Shown: positions 9,016 to 19,810, numbered from the stretch's first letter. The stretch: DNA of 64,000 nt from Mojavia pulchra JT2-VF2 (GCA_019359325.1 JAHHHN010000010.1:124001-188000), one strand, 5' to 3'. Notes: generated by a model not told the origin, from the sequence alone. Numbers and translations: made by a program.

Positions 9016-9870
9016 GTGAACTTTTTTATTGGGTGTGCAGTTTGGGCATATAAAGGTTGGGTGGGCGAACTTTACCCTCAAGGTACTCGTACAGCCGACT
9101 TTCTTTCCCTCTACAGTCGTCGCTTCAGCACTGTTGAAGGTAATACCACCTTCTATGCTGTACCTAACCAGGAAACTGTTACCCGTTGGGCAACCGAAAC
9201 GCCCCCAAGTTTTGAATTTTGCTTGAAGTTACCGCGAGATATCACCCATCAGGGTTTGCTGCAACCCTATATCCCCGCTGCTTTAAAATTTTTAGAGGGG
9301 ATGCGTCCATTAGGTAAACGTTTGGGCCCGATGTTTGCCCAGTTACCACCAAGTTATGCACCTACATTACTCAAAGATTTGACTACCTTTTTGGAAGCTT
9401 GGCCGCACACAGTAGCACCCCTAGCACTAGAAGTTCGACATCAGGATTGGTTCAAGGAACCTCATGCTAGTAATTTGACAGTGCTGTTGAAAAAGCTAGG
9501 CGTGGGTAGAGTCCTATTAGATTCCCGCCCTATCTACACTGGAGATGATGACCCTCAGCTACACTCAGAACGACGCAAACCCAAATTACCAGTGCAATTT
9601 AGCGTGACTGCACCTTTTAGCCTGATTCGATTTATCTCTCATCCTAATTTATCTGTGAATCAGCCGTTTATGGAAGAGTGGGTGATGCAGATTCAGCAGT
9701 GGTTGCAGATGGGAACACGAATTTATTTTTTTGTTCATTGTCCTATGGAAGAGCGATCGCCTAGTACAGGACGTTACTTCCAAAAGCTGTTAGAACAGAA
9801 TGGTGTAGTAGTTCCACCTCTACCTTGGGATAATCTTGATCATCCTCCTAACCAGCTGAGTTTATGGTGA
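9016..9870 (+). CDS. DUF72 domain protein (TIM-barrel fold)
   Basis: The 284-residue protein starts with GTG and reads MNFFIGCAVWAYKGWVGELYP. It then has FSTVEGNTTFYAVPNQETVTRWATETPPSFEFCLKLPRDITH, the highly conserved DUF72 (YecE-like) core. The C-terminal part holds the late barrel strand IYFFVHCPMEERSP. The fold is a TIM barrel of unknown activity, expected in the cytoplasm. The start is fixed by the short conserved N-terminal strand directly after the GTG. It is a monocistronic gene with about 150 bases upstream. Confidence 0.9.
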   Translation: MNFFIGCAVWAYKGWVGELYPQGTRTADFLSLYSRRFSTVEGNTTFYAVPNQETVTRWATETPPSFEFCLKLPRDITHQGLLQPYIPAALKFLEGMRPLGKRLGPMFAQLPPSYAPTLLKDLTTFLEAWPHTVAPLALEVRHQDWFKEPHASNLTVLLKKLGVGRVLLDSRPIYTGDDDPQLHSERRKPKLPVQFSVTAPFSLIRFISHPNLSVNQPFMEEWVMQIQQWLQMGTRIYFFVHCPMEERSPSTGRYFQKLLEQNGVVVPPLPWDNLDHPPNQLSLW

Positions 9871-10448
9871 GTGTCTTCAATTGCTAAGTATATAAACTTA
9901 TCAGTTGAAGCCGATGGGGAGATAAATTGCTGCCTTTTCCCAGTTAACAAAAATATGCACATTAAAGGTGTAACATTTTATGCCTTACTCATGAATCAGA
10001 TTTCTGAATAAATAGCTTTTTTGCCATCAAGATTCCATCAACTTAGAAAACTATAGGACTCCTATTTGATTTTTGCGAAGCTAGGTACACATCTATCCCT
10101 TCTTTCCTATTAAGAGTTCCCTATTCCCTGTTCCCTGTCCACGCAAGTAAATTCTCCGAATCAAATCGGATTGCTATAGTACGCTCAAACCGAAATTCAT
10201 GATTTTTTGACTTTTGCGATATATTTATTACTTACTAATTTCAAAAAGAGTGATAATTGTTATTGCAATACTTTTCTAATTAGCCTCGATACCCTATATT
10301 TTCCTTCAAAAGGGGGAGATACCCCTCTTGGCAAAAGGGCAATGGGCATATATTGATTGTGCAACTAACTAACAGCAATATATCGAGTGTTAGTGTGGAA
10401 GTGATTGGAGCGATTTTTTAGGGAGCAGTTATACCAAAGGAGGTTACG
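9871..10448. other. Intergenic region holding a MITE-like repeat
   Basis: Apart from the inverted-end element at 10051-10179, I see no gene. A C-rich/G-rich stretch near 10310-10340 (AAGGGGGAGATACCCCTCTTGG) can fold weakly. A strong Shine-Dalgarno (AAAGGAGG, 10436-10443) belongs to the next gene. Confidence 0.5.
10051..10179. repeat. MITE-like element with 20-bp terminal inverted repeats
   Basis: The left end CTATAGGACTCCTATTTGAT (10051-10070) matches the reverse complement of the right end (10160-10179) at 17 of 20 positions. The 129-bp element has no coding capacity, and its inside holds TTCCCTATTCCCTGTTCCC-type simple repeats. These are features of small non-autonomous elements common in filamentous cyanobacteria. 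Confidence 0.6.
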
Positions 10449-10889
10449 ATGAGTCGTCTTCTTTATGAAAGCTCAGTCTCATATAAAGGATATCTCATCA
10501 TTCCATTTGTTTTTGGCAAAGCCGATAGTTATGAAATATATTCATATAAACTATTGGCAGAAATTGGTCATAAAAGCCAATTCCATAAAGCAGAAAATCC
10601 AGCAGGAATCTACGGCAGTAGCATCATTAATATCATAGATATTGCCAAAGAACATATTGATCAAAAATCAGATTTTGTTAGCAACGGAGATAGTTTTAAG
10701 TCTCGCTATATTTACCGCCACAATTTGATTATTGTCAGCCACGAGGAGGATAAGTATTTTTACGACCATTACCCACCAGAATTATTGAATAATATTGCTG
10801 CGCCAAAATTATTCAAATCAGAATACGAATGTTTGAATTGGATCAAACAGGGAATTGATGGACGACATACACGCCAAAGAACAAGATAA
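10449..10889 (+). CDS. Hypothetical protein of unknown function
   Basis: 146 residues, MSRLLYESSVSYKGYLIIPFVFG. I do not recognise the family. The protein is soluble, rich in Tyr, Ile, Lys and Ser, without signal peptide or membrane segment, and ends in a basic tail RHTRQRTR. Translation looks efficient: AAAGGAGG lies five bases before the ATG. The gene stands alone, flanked by a MITE-like repeat upstream and 170 bases of non-coding DNA downstream, so context gives no functional hint. Codon use does not look clearly foreign. Confidence 0.65.
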   Translation: MSRLLYESSVSYKGYLIIPFVFGKADSYEIYSYKLLAEIGHKSQFHKAENPAGIYGSSIINIIDIAKEHIDQKSDFVSNGDSFKSRYIYRHNLIIVSHEEDKYFYDHYPPELLNNIAAPKLFKSEYECLNWIKQGIDGRHTRQRTR

Positions 10890-11060
10890 ACATCAAATTT
10901 GAGGAAGCTAGCGATCGCTAGGTTGGTTAGAGTATGACTAATCAACCAAGCGATCGCAAAGTTTATCGTTAGGCCAAGATGATATTAGTACCGATTTTTC
11001 CGAAATATGCTAATGTAGTAAGCACGAATACTTCTTGTAGTACATAAGGGAGGAAAAAAG

Positions 11061-11156
11061 ATGACTGAGTTTGTAGCAGTTCGGGTGATATTAACCATTC
11101 CAACCCAACGGACACAAGGCGCAGAGATTCTTTTTCAGTCCTCCTTACAGGAATGA
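11061..11156 (+). CDS. Possible 31-residue leader peptide upstream of rsgA
   Basis: A short frame MTEFVAVRVILTIPTQRTQG continues to a TGA at 11154-11156. It is preceded by GGGAGGAAAAAAG, a strong Shine-Dalgarno at good spacing. It lies on the same strand as rsgA, 135 bases before the rsgA start, with a small hairpin (CGGGTG-AA-CACCCG) between them near 11214-11227. It could be a leader peptide or a chance frame. No similarity recognised. Confidence 0.3.
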   Translation: MTEFVAVRVILTIPTQRTQGAEILFQSSLQE

Positions 11157-11291
11157 AACCCAGAATTCGCGGACACTTTCACGCCAATTGCTTTAACGCA
11201 CTGGTTCCTCAACCGGGTGAACACCCGTAGAGAAGAGTCCTCCTCTGTGCGGCCTTGTGCAAAACAAGTAGCACACATCGAGGAAACATCA

Positions 11292-12353
11292 ATGAATTTA
11301 GATTGTCTAGGCTGGAGTGAATTTTTTGCTCATAGGTTTGAACTCTATCGTCAACAAGGATTTAGCATTGGTAGAGTTGCCATTGAATATAGAAATACCT
11401 ACATCCTCTACACCGAACATGGAGAGCTTTCAGCCGAAATAGCAGGTAAATTTAGACATCGAGCTGCACAACCTCAGAACTTTCCCGCAGTCGGGGATTG
11501 GGTTGTAATCAGTACGCGAGAGATGGAAGGACGAGCAACTATCCACGAGATTTTACCCAGGAAAAGTAAATTTTCTCGTAAGAGCGTAGGTAGTAGGACA
11601 GAAGAACAAATTGTTGCTGCCAATATTGATACTGTATTTTTAGTCTCAGGGCTAGATGGCGACTTTAACCCCAGAAGAATTGAACGGTATTTGATTCTTG
11701 CTTGGGAAAGTGGAGCGAATCCAGTCATTGTTTTAAATAAGGCAGATTTGTGCAAATCTTTGGAAGATTACTTGGCACAAGTAGAAGCGATCGCTATGGG
11801 TGTCCCAATTGTGACCTTAAGTGCTATTAATAATCAAGGATTGGATGCTTTAAAAGCTTACTTGCAACCAAGACAAACAGTTGCTTTGTTGGGATCTTCT
11901 GGTGTTGGTAAATCTACAATTACTAACCAACTCAAGGGTGCAACCGTGCAAGCTGTGCAACCAGTGCGACGGGGCGATGACCGAGGCAGACATACTACCA
12001 CCCATCGTGAGTTAATTTTACTCCCAAGTGGCGGCTTAATTATGGATACCCCAGGAATGCGGGAAATCCAAATTTGGGCGGGTAATGAAGGTTTGCAAGA
12101 AACCTTTGCAGACATCGAAAATTTAACGCAGTATTGCCGCTTCCGCAATTGTCAGCACAATAACGAACCCGGTTGTGCAGTGCAGCAAGCATTGGCAGAG
12201 GAGAGACTTGATTACTCCAGGTTTCTCAGCTACCAAAAATTGCAAAAAGAACTGGACTATTTAGCTCGCAAACAAGACCAGAGGGCACAGGTAGCTGAGA
12301 AAGAACGATGGAAGAAAATCCATAAAGCCATGCGGAATCACGACAAGCGTTGA
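11292..12353 (+). CDS. rsgA: Ribosome small subunit-dependent GTPase A
   Basis: 353 residues from the ATG at 11292, which has GAGGAAA just upstream; the frame opens at 11217 but the extra 25 residues are not family-like. After the N-terminal OB-fold (about 40-105) the GTPase motifs come in the circularly permuted order of RsgA/YjeQ. These are G4 VLNKADL, G5 TLSA, G1 [10 protein letters not shown]2 region [12 protein letters not shown], and G3 DTPGMRE. The C-terminal zinc site reads [14 protein letters not shown]. RsgA helps late maturation of the 30S ribosomal subunit in the cytoplasm and hydrolyses GTP when bound to it. It is a single gene, possibly preceded by a short leader frame. Confidence 0.93.
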   Translation: MNLDCLGWSEFFAHRFELYRQQGFSIGRVAIEYRNTYILYTEHGELSAEIAGKFRHRAAQPQNFPAVGDWVVISTREMEGRATIHEILPRKSKFSRKSVGSRTEEQIVAANIDTVFLVSGLDGDFNPRRIERYLILAWESGANPVIVLNKADLCKSLEDYLAQVEAIAMGVPIVTLSAINNQGLDALKAYLQPRQTVALLGSSGVGKSTITNQLKGATVQAVQPVRRGDDRGRHTTTHRELILLPSGGLIMDTPGMREIQIWAGNEGLQETFADIENLTQYCRFRNCQHNNEPGCAVQQALAEERLDYSRFLSYQKLQKELDYLARKQDQRAQVAEKERWKKIHKAMRNHDKR

Positions 12354-12902
12354 TTATCAAGGATAAATATCCGTTTTTCTAAGACTATGGCTTTCTTAGG
12401 TAAAGGGATTTATAGGATGTAGAAAAATTTCACAAGCCTTAGCGCAGCGTAGCTGCGCCAAGGAATAAAAATCTATAGTCAATATTACTTAATTTCAGTA
12501 TTAATATATACCCAATTTAAATGTTTTTGGAGACTTTGGGCTTAGACATTAGTTAGTTGTCTTACTTGATATCTAATAATTCGCTATTTTCCCAGCGACA
12601 AGGCTGGTGTATGTAATTAAAATGTCAAAATTTTTATATTTCCGTTGTTGCCCGGATCTCGTCTCAGGATAAATGTGGTTTCAATATATACAGGAAACTT
12701 AGGAATTGGTTTACCTCGATTATATTTTCAAGCTCACAGGGAACTCTGTGTTATGGAAACCCTTATAGGGAAAGTTCCGCATCCAGAATCATAGCAGTGA
12801 AGCAAATCCAACTTTAATAAAGTATTAGCCCTTAATTCAGGATTGACCATGAACCAACGATTTCCATCTGAAACCTTCTAAGCAAATGAGCGATCGCAGA
12901 TC
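12354..12902. other. Intergenic region with a palindromic repeat
   Basis: No gene is seen. Near 12437-12462 is a palindrome, CCTTAGCGCAGC facing GCTGCGCCAAGG, of the short GC-rich repeat type that also occurs near 20529 and 50474. The rest is AT-rich and presumably carries the promoter of the hybrid kinase. Confidence 0.5.
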
Positions 12903-15557
12903 ATGAGCAAAATGCCAGAGCAAGCAAACCCCCAGGATGCTCTCAAACAAAACGAAGAACAATCCAGCAGTGTGATTCGTGAGTGGATTGGAGTAAACAC
13001 TGATATGGCTGGGTGCAACCAGGCAGAAATCGCTTTGTATGAAAGTGTCGCTCACTTCCAGCAGGCAATTGAATATGCTCCTGTGGGGATGGTCATATTT
13101 GATCAACAAATGCGCTATGTTGCTGTGAATCGCTTATGGCTAGAAGAGTATAACCTGACTGATGAGATTATCGGACGCTCCCACTACGAGGTGTTTCCTG
13201 AGATTACACAAGAGTGGAAACAGATTCACCAGCAGTGTTTAGCAGGGGCGATCGCACAACGCGAGGAAGACCCATATTCACGAGCAGACGGTTCTATTGA
13301 ATGGGTACGCTGGTCTATTCGTCCTTGGCATACAGCAAACGGTGAAATTGGCGGCATCATGATGTTTAACGAAAATATTACTCAGCGCAAACAAGCTGAA
13401 GAAGACCTACGCGAACGCAATATGCTGTTGCGTTCTATCTTGGAAAGTACACCAGACGTCATTGTTGTCAAAGATTGTGAGGGGCGTTATGTCGCCCTCA
13501 ACACCACTGCGGCAAACTTTCTTGACCTAACAGTTGACGACATGATCGGCAAAGACGATTTTGAAGTGTTTCCGCCGGATGTTGCGCGTGAAATGATCGC
13601 AAAAGACCGCCACATTATTAAAACGGGTATCACCGAGACTTATGAGGAATTACTCGCCAGTGCTGATACTAGTGGAACTTTTATTACTACCAAGGCTCCT
13701 TGGCGGGATGCTAATGGCAACATTCTCGGTATCGTTGCCACAACACGAGATATTACCGATCGCAAACGAGCAGAGCTAGCGCTGCAACATAGCGAAGAAC
13801 GATTCCGATCGCTAATTGAAGCCACAGCCCAAATAATTTGGGATACCAAGGCAGAGGGCGAGTTTGTCACTGAACAACGCCAATGGAGTGCATTTACCGG
13901 ACAGTCCTTTGAAGAATTGAAAGGATTAGGTTGGCAGAACGCCATTCATCCTGACGATCAACTCCACACCGCAGAGGTTTGGTCACACGCTCTTGCTAAT
14001 CGAATACTTTATGAAGATGAGCATCGCTTGCAGCGTTACGATGGCGAATATCGCTACATGAGTGTACGAGCATTGCCCATTCTGAATACAAATGGCAGCA
14101 TTCGAGAGTGGATTGGAGTCCATACTGATATCCATGACCGCAAACTCGCAGAAATTGCACTTGCCCAAGCCAAAGAAGTGGCAGAAGCAGCAAGTTTCGC
14201 TAAAAGCGAATTTCTAGCCAACATGAGCCACGAGTTGCGGACTCCCCTCAACGGTATCTTAGGCTATGCCCAAATTCTTCAGCGTTCCAAACATCTCAAT
14301 GAAGAAGAGCGATCGCGCATTGATGTGATTTATCAGTGCGGTTCGCATTTGCTGACCTTAATCAATGACATCTTAGATTTATCAAAAATTGAGGCGCAGA
14401 AAGTCGAACTCATACCCACTGATTTCCACTTTCCCGCATTCTTGCAAGGTGTTGCGGAGATGTGCCGCATCCGCGCTGAACTGAAAAATATTAACTTTGA
14501 ATATCAATTAGCTTCAGAACTACCTATTGGTATCCATGCCGATGAAAAACGCCTGCGGCAAGTATTAATTAACCTTCTGAGCAATGCAATCAAATTTACC
14601 GATGCAGGTAGCGTCATCTTTACTATCAGCTATGCTTCTGAAGGAAAAATTCGCTTTGAAGTACGTGACTCAGGCATCGGTGTTCCCCAAGATAAACTCC
14701 AAGCTATTTTTCTACCCTTTGAGCAAGCAGGAGATAACCGCCGGCAAACTGAGGGTACTGGGTTGGGCTTGGCAATCAGCCAAAGAATTGTAGAATTGAT
14801 GGGCAGTACCATTCAGGTTCATAGCGAGCTGGGTGTTGGTAGTATTTTTTGGTTTGATGTCAACCTGCCCGCAGCTGATGAGTGGGTCAAAACATCTCAA
14901 GCTGATGATCGCGGACAAATTATTGGCATTAAAGACCACCGACCCAAGGTTCTTGTAGTTGATGACAAATGGGCAAATCGCTCAGTTATTGCCAATTTGC
15001 TCAGTCCAATTGGCTTCGAGGTGGCTGAAGCAATCAATGGAGAAGATGGTTGGCAGAAAGTCTCGGAATTTCAACCAGAACTTGTCATTACTGACTTGTT
15101 AATGCCAGAACTTGATGGATTCGGTCTAATCAAGCGCATTCGTGCATCAGAAGCATTCAAAGACATTGCGATTATTGTTTCCTCAGCAAGCGTATTTGAA
15201 ACCGATCAACATCGCAGCTTAGAAGTAGGTGGTGATGAGTTTCTTCCCAAACCCATACAGGCAATGGAGCTGTTCCAGAAATTGCGGAAACATCTGAGCC
15301 TAGAGTGGGTTTATGAAGAGCAGAACACTGTGAGCGAGTCAGAGCGAGATAATACTGAGCTAATCGCTCCACCAACAGCAGAAATCGAAACTTTGTACGA
15401 GTTGGTGATGAAAGGTAATTTCAAGGGAATTATTAAACAGGCAGCATTAATTGCACAAATGGATGAAAAATATATCCCCTTTGTGAAAAAGCTGCACCAA
15501 TTGGCAAAAGGATTTCAAGACCAAGATATTCTGGCACTCATTCAATCTCACAAGTAA
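12903..15557 (+). CDS. Hybrid PAS-PAS-PAS histidine kinase with C-terminal receiver
   Basis: 884 residues. Three PAS/PAC units lie at about 48-165, 172-290 and 297-415. HisKA follows with [21 protein letters not shown] (His443). The ATPase domain has [17 protein letters not shown] and TEGTGLGL. A receiver is at about 682-795, with Asp731 in [12 protein letters not shown] and Lys783. The N-terminal 45 residues contain [14 protein letters not shown], which copies the PAC end [12 protein letters not shown] of PAS3; this suggests a lost upstream PAS. There is no membrane segment, so it is cytoplasmic. It is the first gene of a two-gene operon, five bases before the next kinase. The likely relay is His443 to Asp731 and then to a partner. 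Signal unknown. Confidence 0.88.
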   Translation: MSKMPEQANPQDALKQNEEQSSSVIREWIGVNTDMAGCNQAEIALYESVAHFQQAIEYAPVGMVIFDQQMRYVAVNRLWLEEYNLTDEIIGRSHYEVFPEITQEWKQIHQQCLAGAIAQREEDPYSRADGSIEWVRWSIRPWHTANGEIGGIMMFNENITQRKQAEEDLRERNMLLRSILESTPDVIVVKDCEGRYVALNTTAANFLDLTVDDMIGKDDFEVFPPDVAREMIAKDRHIIKTGITETYEELLASADTSGTFITTKAPWRDANGNILGIVATTRDITDRKRAELALQHSEERFRSLIEATAQIIWDTKAEGEFVTEQRQWSAFTGQSFEELKGLGWQNAIHPDDQLHTAEVWSHALANRILYEDEHRLQRYDGEYRYMSVRALPILNTNGSIREWIGVHTDIHDRKLAEIALAQAKEVAEAASFAKSEFLANMSHELRTPLNGILGYAQILQRSKHLNEEERSRIDVIYQCGSHLLTLINDILDLSKIEAQKVELIPTDFHFPAFLQGVAEMCRIRAELKNINFEYQLASELPIGIHADEKRLRQVLINLLSNAIKFTDAGSVIFTISYASEGKIRFEVRDSGIGVPQDKLQAIFLPFEQAGDNRRQTEGTGLGLAISQRIVELMGSTIQVHSELGVGSIFWFDVNLPAADEWVKTSQADDRGQIIGIKDHRPKVLVVDDKWANRSVIANLLSPIGFEVAEAINGEDGWQKVSEFQPELVITDLLMPELDGFGLIKRIRASEAFKDIAIIVSSASVFETDQHRSLEVGGDEFLPKPIQAMELFQKLRKHLSLEWVYEEQNTVSESERDNTELIAPPTAEIETLYELVMKGNFKGIIKQAALIAQMDEKYIPFVKKLHQLAKGFQDQDILALIQSHK

Positions 15558-15562
15558 AAGTT

Positions 15563-16891
15563 ATGAATCTTGTAACTGAACAAACTGCAACGGTTCTCAT
15601 TGTTGATGACAATCCTGCCAACTTAGGTGTATTATCTGATGCCCTCGATCAGGCTGGGCTAGAAGTGTGGGTGGCGAAATCTGGGAAGGTGGCGCTAGAA
15701 AGAGTCAAATATGCTCTACCTCATTTAATTCTTTTAGATGTGATGATGCCAGAGATTGATGGATTTGAAACTTGTCGTCAATTAAAAGCAAATCCGCAAA
15801 CTAAAGATATTCCAGTCATTTTTATGACTGCACTCTCCGATACTGCTAACAAATTGGAAGGTTTTGAAGTCGGTGCTGTAGACTATATCACCAAACCCTT
15901 CCAACAAGAGGAAGTATTATCACGGGTTAAATTGCACCTGAAGTTGTATGATTTGGCGGCGAAACTAGATCAGAAAAATACTCTGTTAGAACAGAAAGTT
16001 GCAGAAGTAAGCCAAGCTTATGAAGACTTGCAACAAATGCAAATTAAACTAATTCAAAGTGAGAAACTGTCTAGCTTAGGACAGATGGTGGCTGGCATTG
16101 CTCATGAGATTAACAATCCCGTAAATTTCATTTATGGCAATCTCATTCCTGCTGGCGAATACACTCAAGAATTACTGCATATTTTGCGCCTTTATCAACA
16201 GGAATATCCAAATCCTACCCCTCGTATTCAAACGCAACTTGAAGCCACGGACTTAGATTTTCTCCAAGAGGATTTGCTAAAGCTGCTCAACTCCATGAAT
16301 ATCGGTGCAAAACGCATTCACGAAATTGTGAAGTCTATGCGGATTTTTTCTCGTGTAGATGAAGCCAAAATGAAAGCGGTAAATATTCACGAGGGAATTG
16401 ATAGCACGCTTACCATTTTAAATTACCGCTTAAAGGCAAAACCAGAACATTCTGGTATCGAAGTAGTTAAAGAATACGGTCAGTTACCGCTAATTGAGTG
16501 TTATGCTGGGCAACTCAACCAAGTGTTTATGAATATTCTCGCCAATGCCATTGATGCTTTGGATGAATATAATCAACAGCGTTCATTTGCGGAAATTCAA
16601 AAGCAACCAAGTCGAATTTCAATTCGCACCACAATGATCAGCAACGAATGGGTTGCTATCCACATTAGTGATAATGGCCCCGGAATTTGTGAAGTTAAAA
16701 AAGCAAAGCTGTTTAATCCCTTCTTTACAACGAAACCAGTTGGTAAAGGAACTGGATTAGGTTTGTCTATCAGTCACCAGATTGTTGTGGAAAAACATGG
16801 TGGCAATATTTACTGCCAATCCACACCTGGAAATCTGACAGAATTCGTGATTCAAATTCCGATTCAACAGCGAATTGCTCAAGTTGCTTAA
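15563..16891 (+). CDS. Receiver-histidine kinase, two-component hybrid
   Basis: 442 residues. The N-terminal receiver has VDDNPAN, Asp59 in LILLDVMMPEIDG, and the KPF motif near residue 111. A coiled-coil linker (about 130-168) leads to HisKA with [21 protein letters not shown] (His181) and an ATPase domain with NAIDALDE, DNGPGI and GKGTGLGL. The HisKA/ATPase core closely resembles that of the triple-GAF kinase at 3880-6675. It starts five bases after the upstream hybrid kinase stop, so the two are almost surely co-transcribed. The receiver may be the target of the upstream kinase, which would make this a kinase switched by phosphorylation. Confidence 0.9.
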   Translation: MNLVTEQTATVLIVDDNPANLGVLSDALDQAGLEVWVAKSGKVALERVKYALPHLILLDVMMPEIDGFETCRQLKANPQTKDIPVIFMTALSDTANKLEGFEVGAVDYITKPFQQEEVLSRVKLHLKLYDLAAKLDQKNTLLEQKVAEVSQAYEDLQQMQIKLIQSEKLSSLGQMVAGIAHEINNPVNFIYGNLIPAGEYTQELLHILRLYQQEYPNPTPRIQTQLEATDLDFLQEDLLKLLNSMNIGAKRIHEIVKSMRIFSRVDEAKMKAVNIHEGIDSTLTILNYRLKAKPEHSGIEVVKEYGQLPLIECYAGQLNQVFMNILANAIDALDEYNQQRSFAEIQKQPSRISIRTTMISNEWVAIHISDNGPGICEVKKAKLFNPFFTTKPVGKGTGLGLSISHQIVVEKHGGNIYCQSTPGNLTEFVIQIPIQQRIAQVA

Positions 16892-17062
16892 GCGCAAATA
16901 ATGACACGTGGTAGTATCTTCATGCAGATTTTATGGTGGGATGCTAAAGACTCCCGCCTTAATTGGCTTGAAAAAGATGAGCAAAAATCTCATGTGGATA
17001 TTGCCTGTGTTGTATGCGTGTCTCCCAAAATCTGAAATCAGGTATCTGTTTTGATTGCATAG

Positions 17063-18580
17063 CTAGGGCAACCAAAAATTAGGCAAAATAGATTTACCCA
17101 ACTCACGCACTGTTTGATTGAGCGATCGCGCTACTTGTATATGCGGTTCATCCGCTTCTATAGGTAAAATTTGAGATGGCGCACCCTCCCCCAAATATGA
17201 CACTACCAAATTTGCCGCCTCTAAACCAGTAACGTAAGCCTTTTCCTGTGACCATGAGCCGTGACGGTTCACAATCCAATCCCCACTCATAAATACATTC
17301 TCAAAACTTGTCTTGGCTGGCAACATATGGCGATAGCTACCAGGCGCAAAGTGAGTTACCGCATTTGGTAACCGAATTACACTGCTATCAATTATCTTTG
17401 CTTCTCGAAACGCTGGTACACAAGTTGCTAAATAACGCTGGACTATTGGCAAAATTTCCTCATCACTCAAATTGAGAAACTGATTTGCATGATAAAAATC
17501 AACTTCAATTACTGTTCCTGGCTCATCTTTATATTCGTCATGTAGAGCATTCAAATCAAAAAATGTCCATCCCGTGGTTGCATCAAATCCAAAGCAAGCA
17601 TTAGAAGGACGAGGAATATCAATTTTGCGGTCAAACCACAACCTAGCCGCTAAAACGTCGATTGCTCCTAAATTATTCAAATTGCGAAATTCTTCACGGC
17701 TTTGTAAGCTAGCACTATTTGCAACAATTTTCTTCATGCCAGTAATACCAACAGCAAAAATTACGGCATCAGCATCAAATACTTCATCACCACAAACCAC
17801 ACTTTTAGCCCGATTATTGCTATCAATAATTAAGTCAGTTACTCGCCGCTTTGATAGCACTTTTGCACCAGCTTTTTCAATACGTTCCACCCAAGGACGA
17901 AATATTTTTTCTCCAACAGTCCCCCGGCACCAAACTACATCAAAATCAGGTTGATGAGCCAGAATAAAAAAGTACAACATTCCTATAGTGGCTGCGGCTG
18001 AACACTGTTCGCCTGGAGCAAATAATCCTACCAATAACATTGGTTCAAAAGCTTCTTTATAAAGTCTTGCAGACACACCAAAATCTTTAAAGAGTTCACG
18101 TGCAGTTACAAAGTCATAACGCCGCCAAGCTTCATCAGAATTATCAAAATCAACAACAGCGTAAAGTAAAGGTAAAGCACTAAGCCGATCAATTAGTGGT
18201 AGTCGCTTAAACTGAGTGTAGAGAAACGTGCCTAAAGGTGTGGGGAGTTGCGGTAAGTCTTGAAAAATTGGTGATTCCACTTCCAATCCCGCAGGCGAAT
18301 ATTGCGAAGAACGAGTCCAAGTTGTAAAAGGATTAATTTCTAATTCATTAATTAAAGAAAAAATATTTCTGTAAGGATACCAGAAACCATGTATACCTGC
18401 TTCTACAGAACGTCCTGCGGATGTTTTCCAACCAGCTACTAGTCCACCGGGATAAGGCCCTGCTTCTAGCAACGTCACATCATAGCCTTGTTTTGCCAAG
18501 TGGTAGGTTGCTCCTAAACCAGCCCAACCTGCTCCCACAACTACTATCCGTTTTTGCTGTGATTCTGTTTTCATCTTCAT
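17063..18580 (-). CDS. FAD-dependent oxidoreductase (amine oxidase/carotenoid desaturase-like)
   Basis: 505 residues. The N-terminal dinucleotide-binding motif is VVVGAGWAGLGATYHLAKQGYDVTLLEAG, followed by PGGLVAGW. The C-terminal flavin-contacting region reads NVFMSGDWIVNRHGSWSQEKAYVTGLEAANLV, as in the phytoene desaturase/amine oxidase superfamily. Such enzymes oxidise or desaturate lipophilic substrates such as carotenoids, often at membranes. The exact substrate is not assignable from sequence, and I hesitate to call it CrtD or HpnE. The neighbour is a divergently transcribed methyltransferase, 284 bases away, but no carotenoid gene is present. The start is the ATG at 18580, shortly before the FAD motif. 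Confidence 0.8.
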   Translation of the reverse strand: MKMKTESQQKRIVVVGAGWAGLGATYHLAKQGYDVTLLEAGPYPGGLVAGWKTSAGRSVEAGIHGFWYPYRNIFSLINELEINPFTTWTRSSQYSPAGLEVESPIFQDLPQLPTPLGTFLYTQFKRLPLIDRLSALPLLYAVVDFDNSDEAWRRYDFVTARELFKDFGVSARLYKEAFEPMLLVGLFAPGEQCSAAATIGMLYFFILAHQPDFDVVWCRGTVGEKIFRPWVERIEKAGAKVLSKRRVTDLIIDSNNRAKSVVCGDEVFDADAVIFAVGITGMKKIVANSASLQSREEFRNLNNLGAIDVLAARLWFDRKIDIPRPSNACFGFDATTGWTFFDLNALHDEYKDEPGTVIEVDFYHANQFLNLSDEEILPIVQRYLATCVPAFREAKIIDSSVIRLPNAVTHFAPGSYRHMLPAKTSFENVFMSGDWIVNRHGSWSQEKAYVTGLEAANLVVSYLGEGAPSQILPIEADEPHIQVARSLNQTVRELGKSILPNFWLP

Positions 18581-18864
18581 CTCTTGTGGTTACATATAGT
18601 TAAATTTAAAGTATTTATAAACGAATTCACATTTTTCAAAGTAAATATACTGATAAATAACTAGCAAATTAACTTAAACTTAGTTATATAATGTTGCTTT
18701 TGATACATAAATTTTTATCACAAACTACTGTGTTTTTGAGGAAATATTAAAGCTATTAGTAGATTTTATAATTAGTTTATATATCTTTATTTAGGGCTAT
18801 TAATTAAAAGCACTTGCACTTAAATATTAGTTGGGAGTATAACAAGAAACATAACTAGCTATTC

Positions 18865-19782
18865 ATGAAAAATACTTCTATGGCTCAATTAGAACAATCC
18901 AGAATTAGCCTAAATAAATTTCACTTTCGAGATGGCATTTATTTTCCTGAAAACTATGAACAGTTAAATAGTACTAACCACAAACAAAAATGGGATGAAA
19001 TTGGTAAAACCTACTATGGCTCTCAAAAAATTGAACAAGTTACAGACACATCACTAATTAAACAAGATTATACTTTGCTAGGTGGCAGACCTGGTGGTAC
19101 ATGGAATCAATTTCCCATGAATAAATTTGTTGGTTCTATTCTGGAAATTGGTTGTGGTTATGGTCGTGCTTCATTACATCTCTCAAAAGAGAAAAATCTC
19201 AACTGCCAAAAATATTATGCTATTGATATTTCAGAATCATTATTGCGAAGATTAATCAAGGTTAAACAAGAATATGATTTTTTTCCAGGGGCGGAATTTA
19301 ATGTAATTTGCAACTCAGCAGAAATCTTACCTCTAGAAGATAATTCTATAGATTTAGTTATTTCTAACTGTGTATTTATGCATATACCAGATGCACAATT
19401 AAGGATTTTATTATCTGAGATATTTCGTGTACTTAAACCTGGTGGTAGTTTCGTTTTTAATCATTCCTTTCACAACAAATCTTGCCCTTCTCACATTATC
19501 CATAATTTAATTAGAAGCTTCAATATTTTCGGAAAAAATCCTATTTATCTCAAGCAATATTCAGCCGTTGAAATCGAGGAAATGTTGAATGCTTGCGGAA
19601 TAAAACCAAAGTGTCCGCAATACACAGTAGAACTAACAAAGGAATATGCAATTTTACCGGAAACTATCAAAGGTATTCCTGTGCCATTTGCTAAAGCTAT
19701 TAATAAAAGCCTCAAACCTTCAGATCGTTGGAAAAAAAGGCTAGCTTATGGCTTTAGTGCCTATAGCACACCTTTAGAGTAA
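18865..19782 (+). CDS. Class I SAM-dependent methyltransferase
   Basis: 305 residues. Motif I is SILEIGCGYGRASLHLS (about residues 90-107), followed by YYAIDISESLL (acidic residue of motif II). NSAEILPLEDNSIDLVISNCVFMHIPD and the post-motif LRILLSEIFRVLKPGGSFVFNHSF are typical of Methyltransf_11-type enzymes. The substrate is unknown. The cytoplasmic protein has an extra N-terminal 75 residues containing HKQKWDEIGKTYYG. It is monocistronic, ends at a good hairpin terminator, and is divergent from the FAD oxidoreductase gene. Confidence 0.85.
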   Translation: MKNTSMAQLEQSRISLNKFHFRDGIYFPENYEQLNSTNHKQKWDEIGKTYYGSQKIEQVTDTSLIKQDYTLLGGRPGGTWNQFPMNKFVGSILEIGCGYGRASLHLSKEKNLNCQKYYAIDISESLLRRLIKVKQEYDFFPGAEFNVICNSAEILPLEDNSIDLVISNCVFMHIPDAQLRILLSEIFRVLKPGGSFVFNHSFHNKSCPSHIIHNLIRSFNIFGKNPIYLKQYSAVEIEEMLNACGIKPKCPQYTVELTKEYAILPETIKGIPVPFAKAINKSLKPSDRWKKRLAYGFSAYSTPLE

Positions 19783-19810
19783 TTAATAAAATACCAATTT
19801 TTGATATTTG

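Noticed and set aside
16922-17035. 37-codon frame MQILWWDAKDSRLNW between the kinase and the FAD gene
   Set aside because: No ribosome-binding site, no known family; could be a decayed fragment but cannot be supported.
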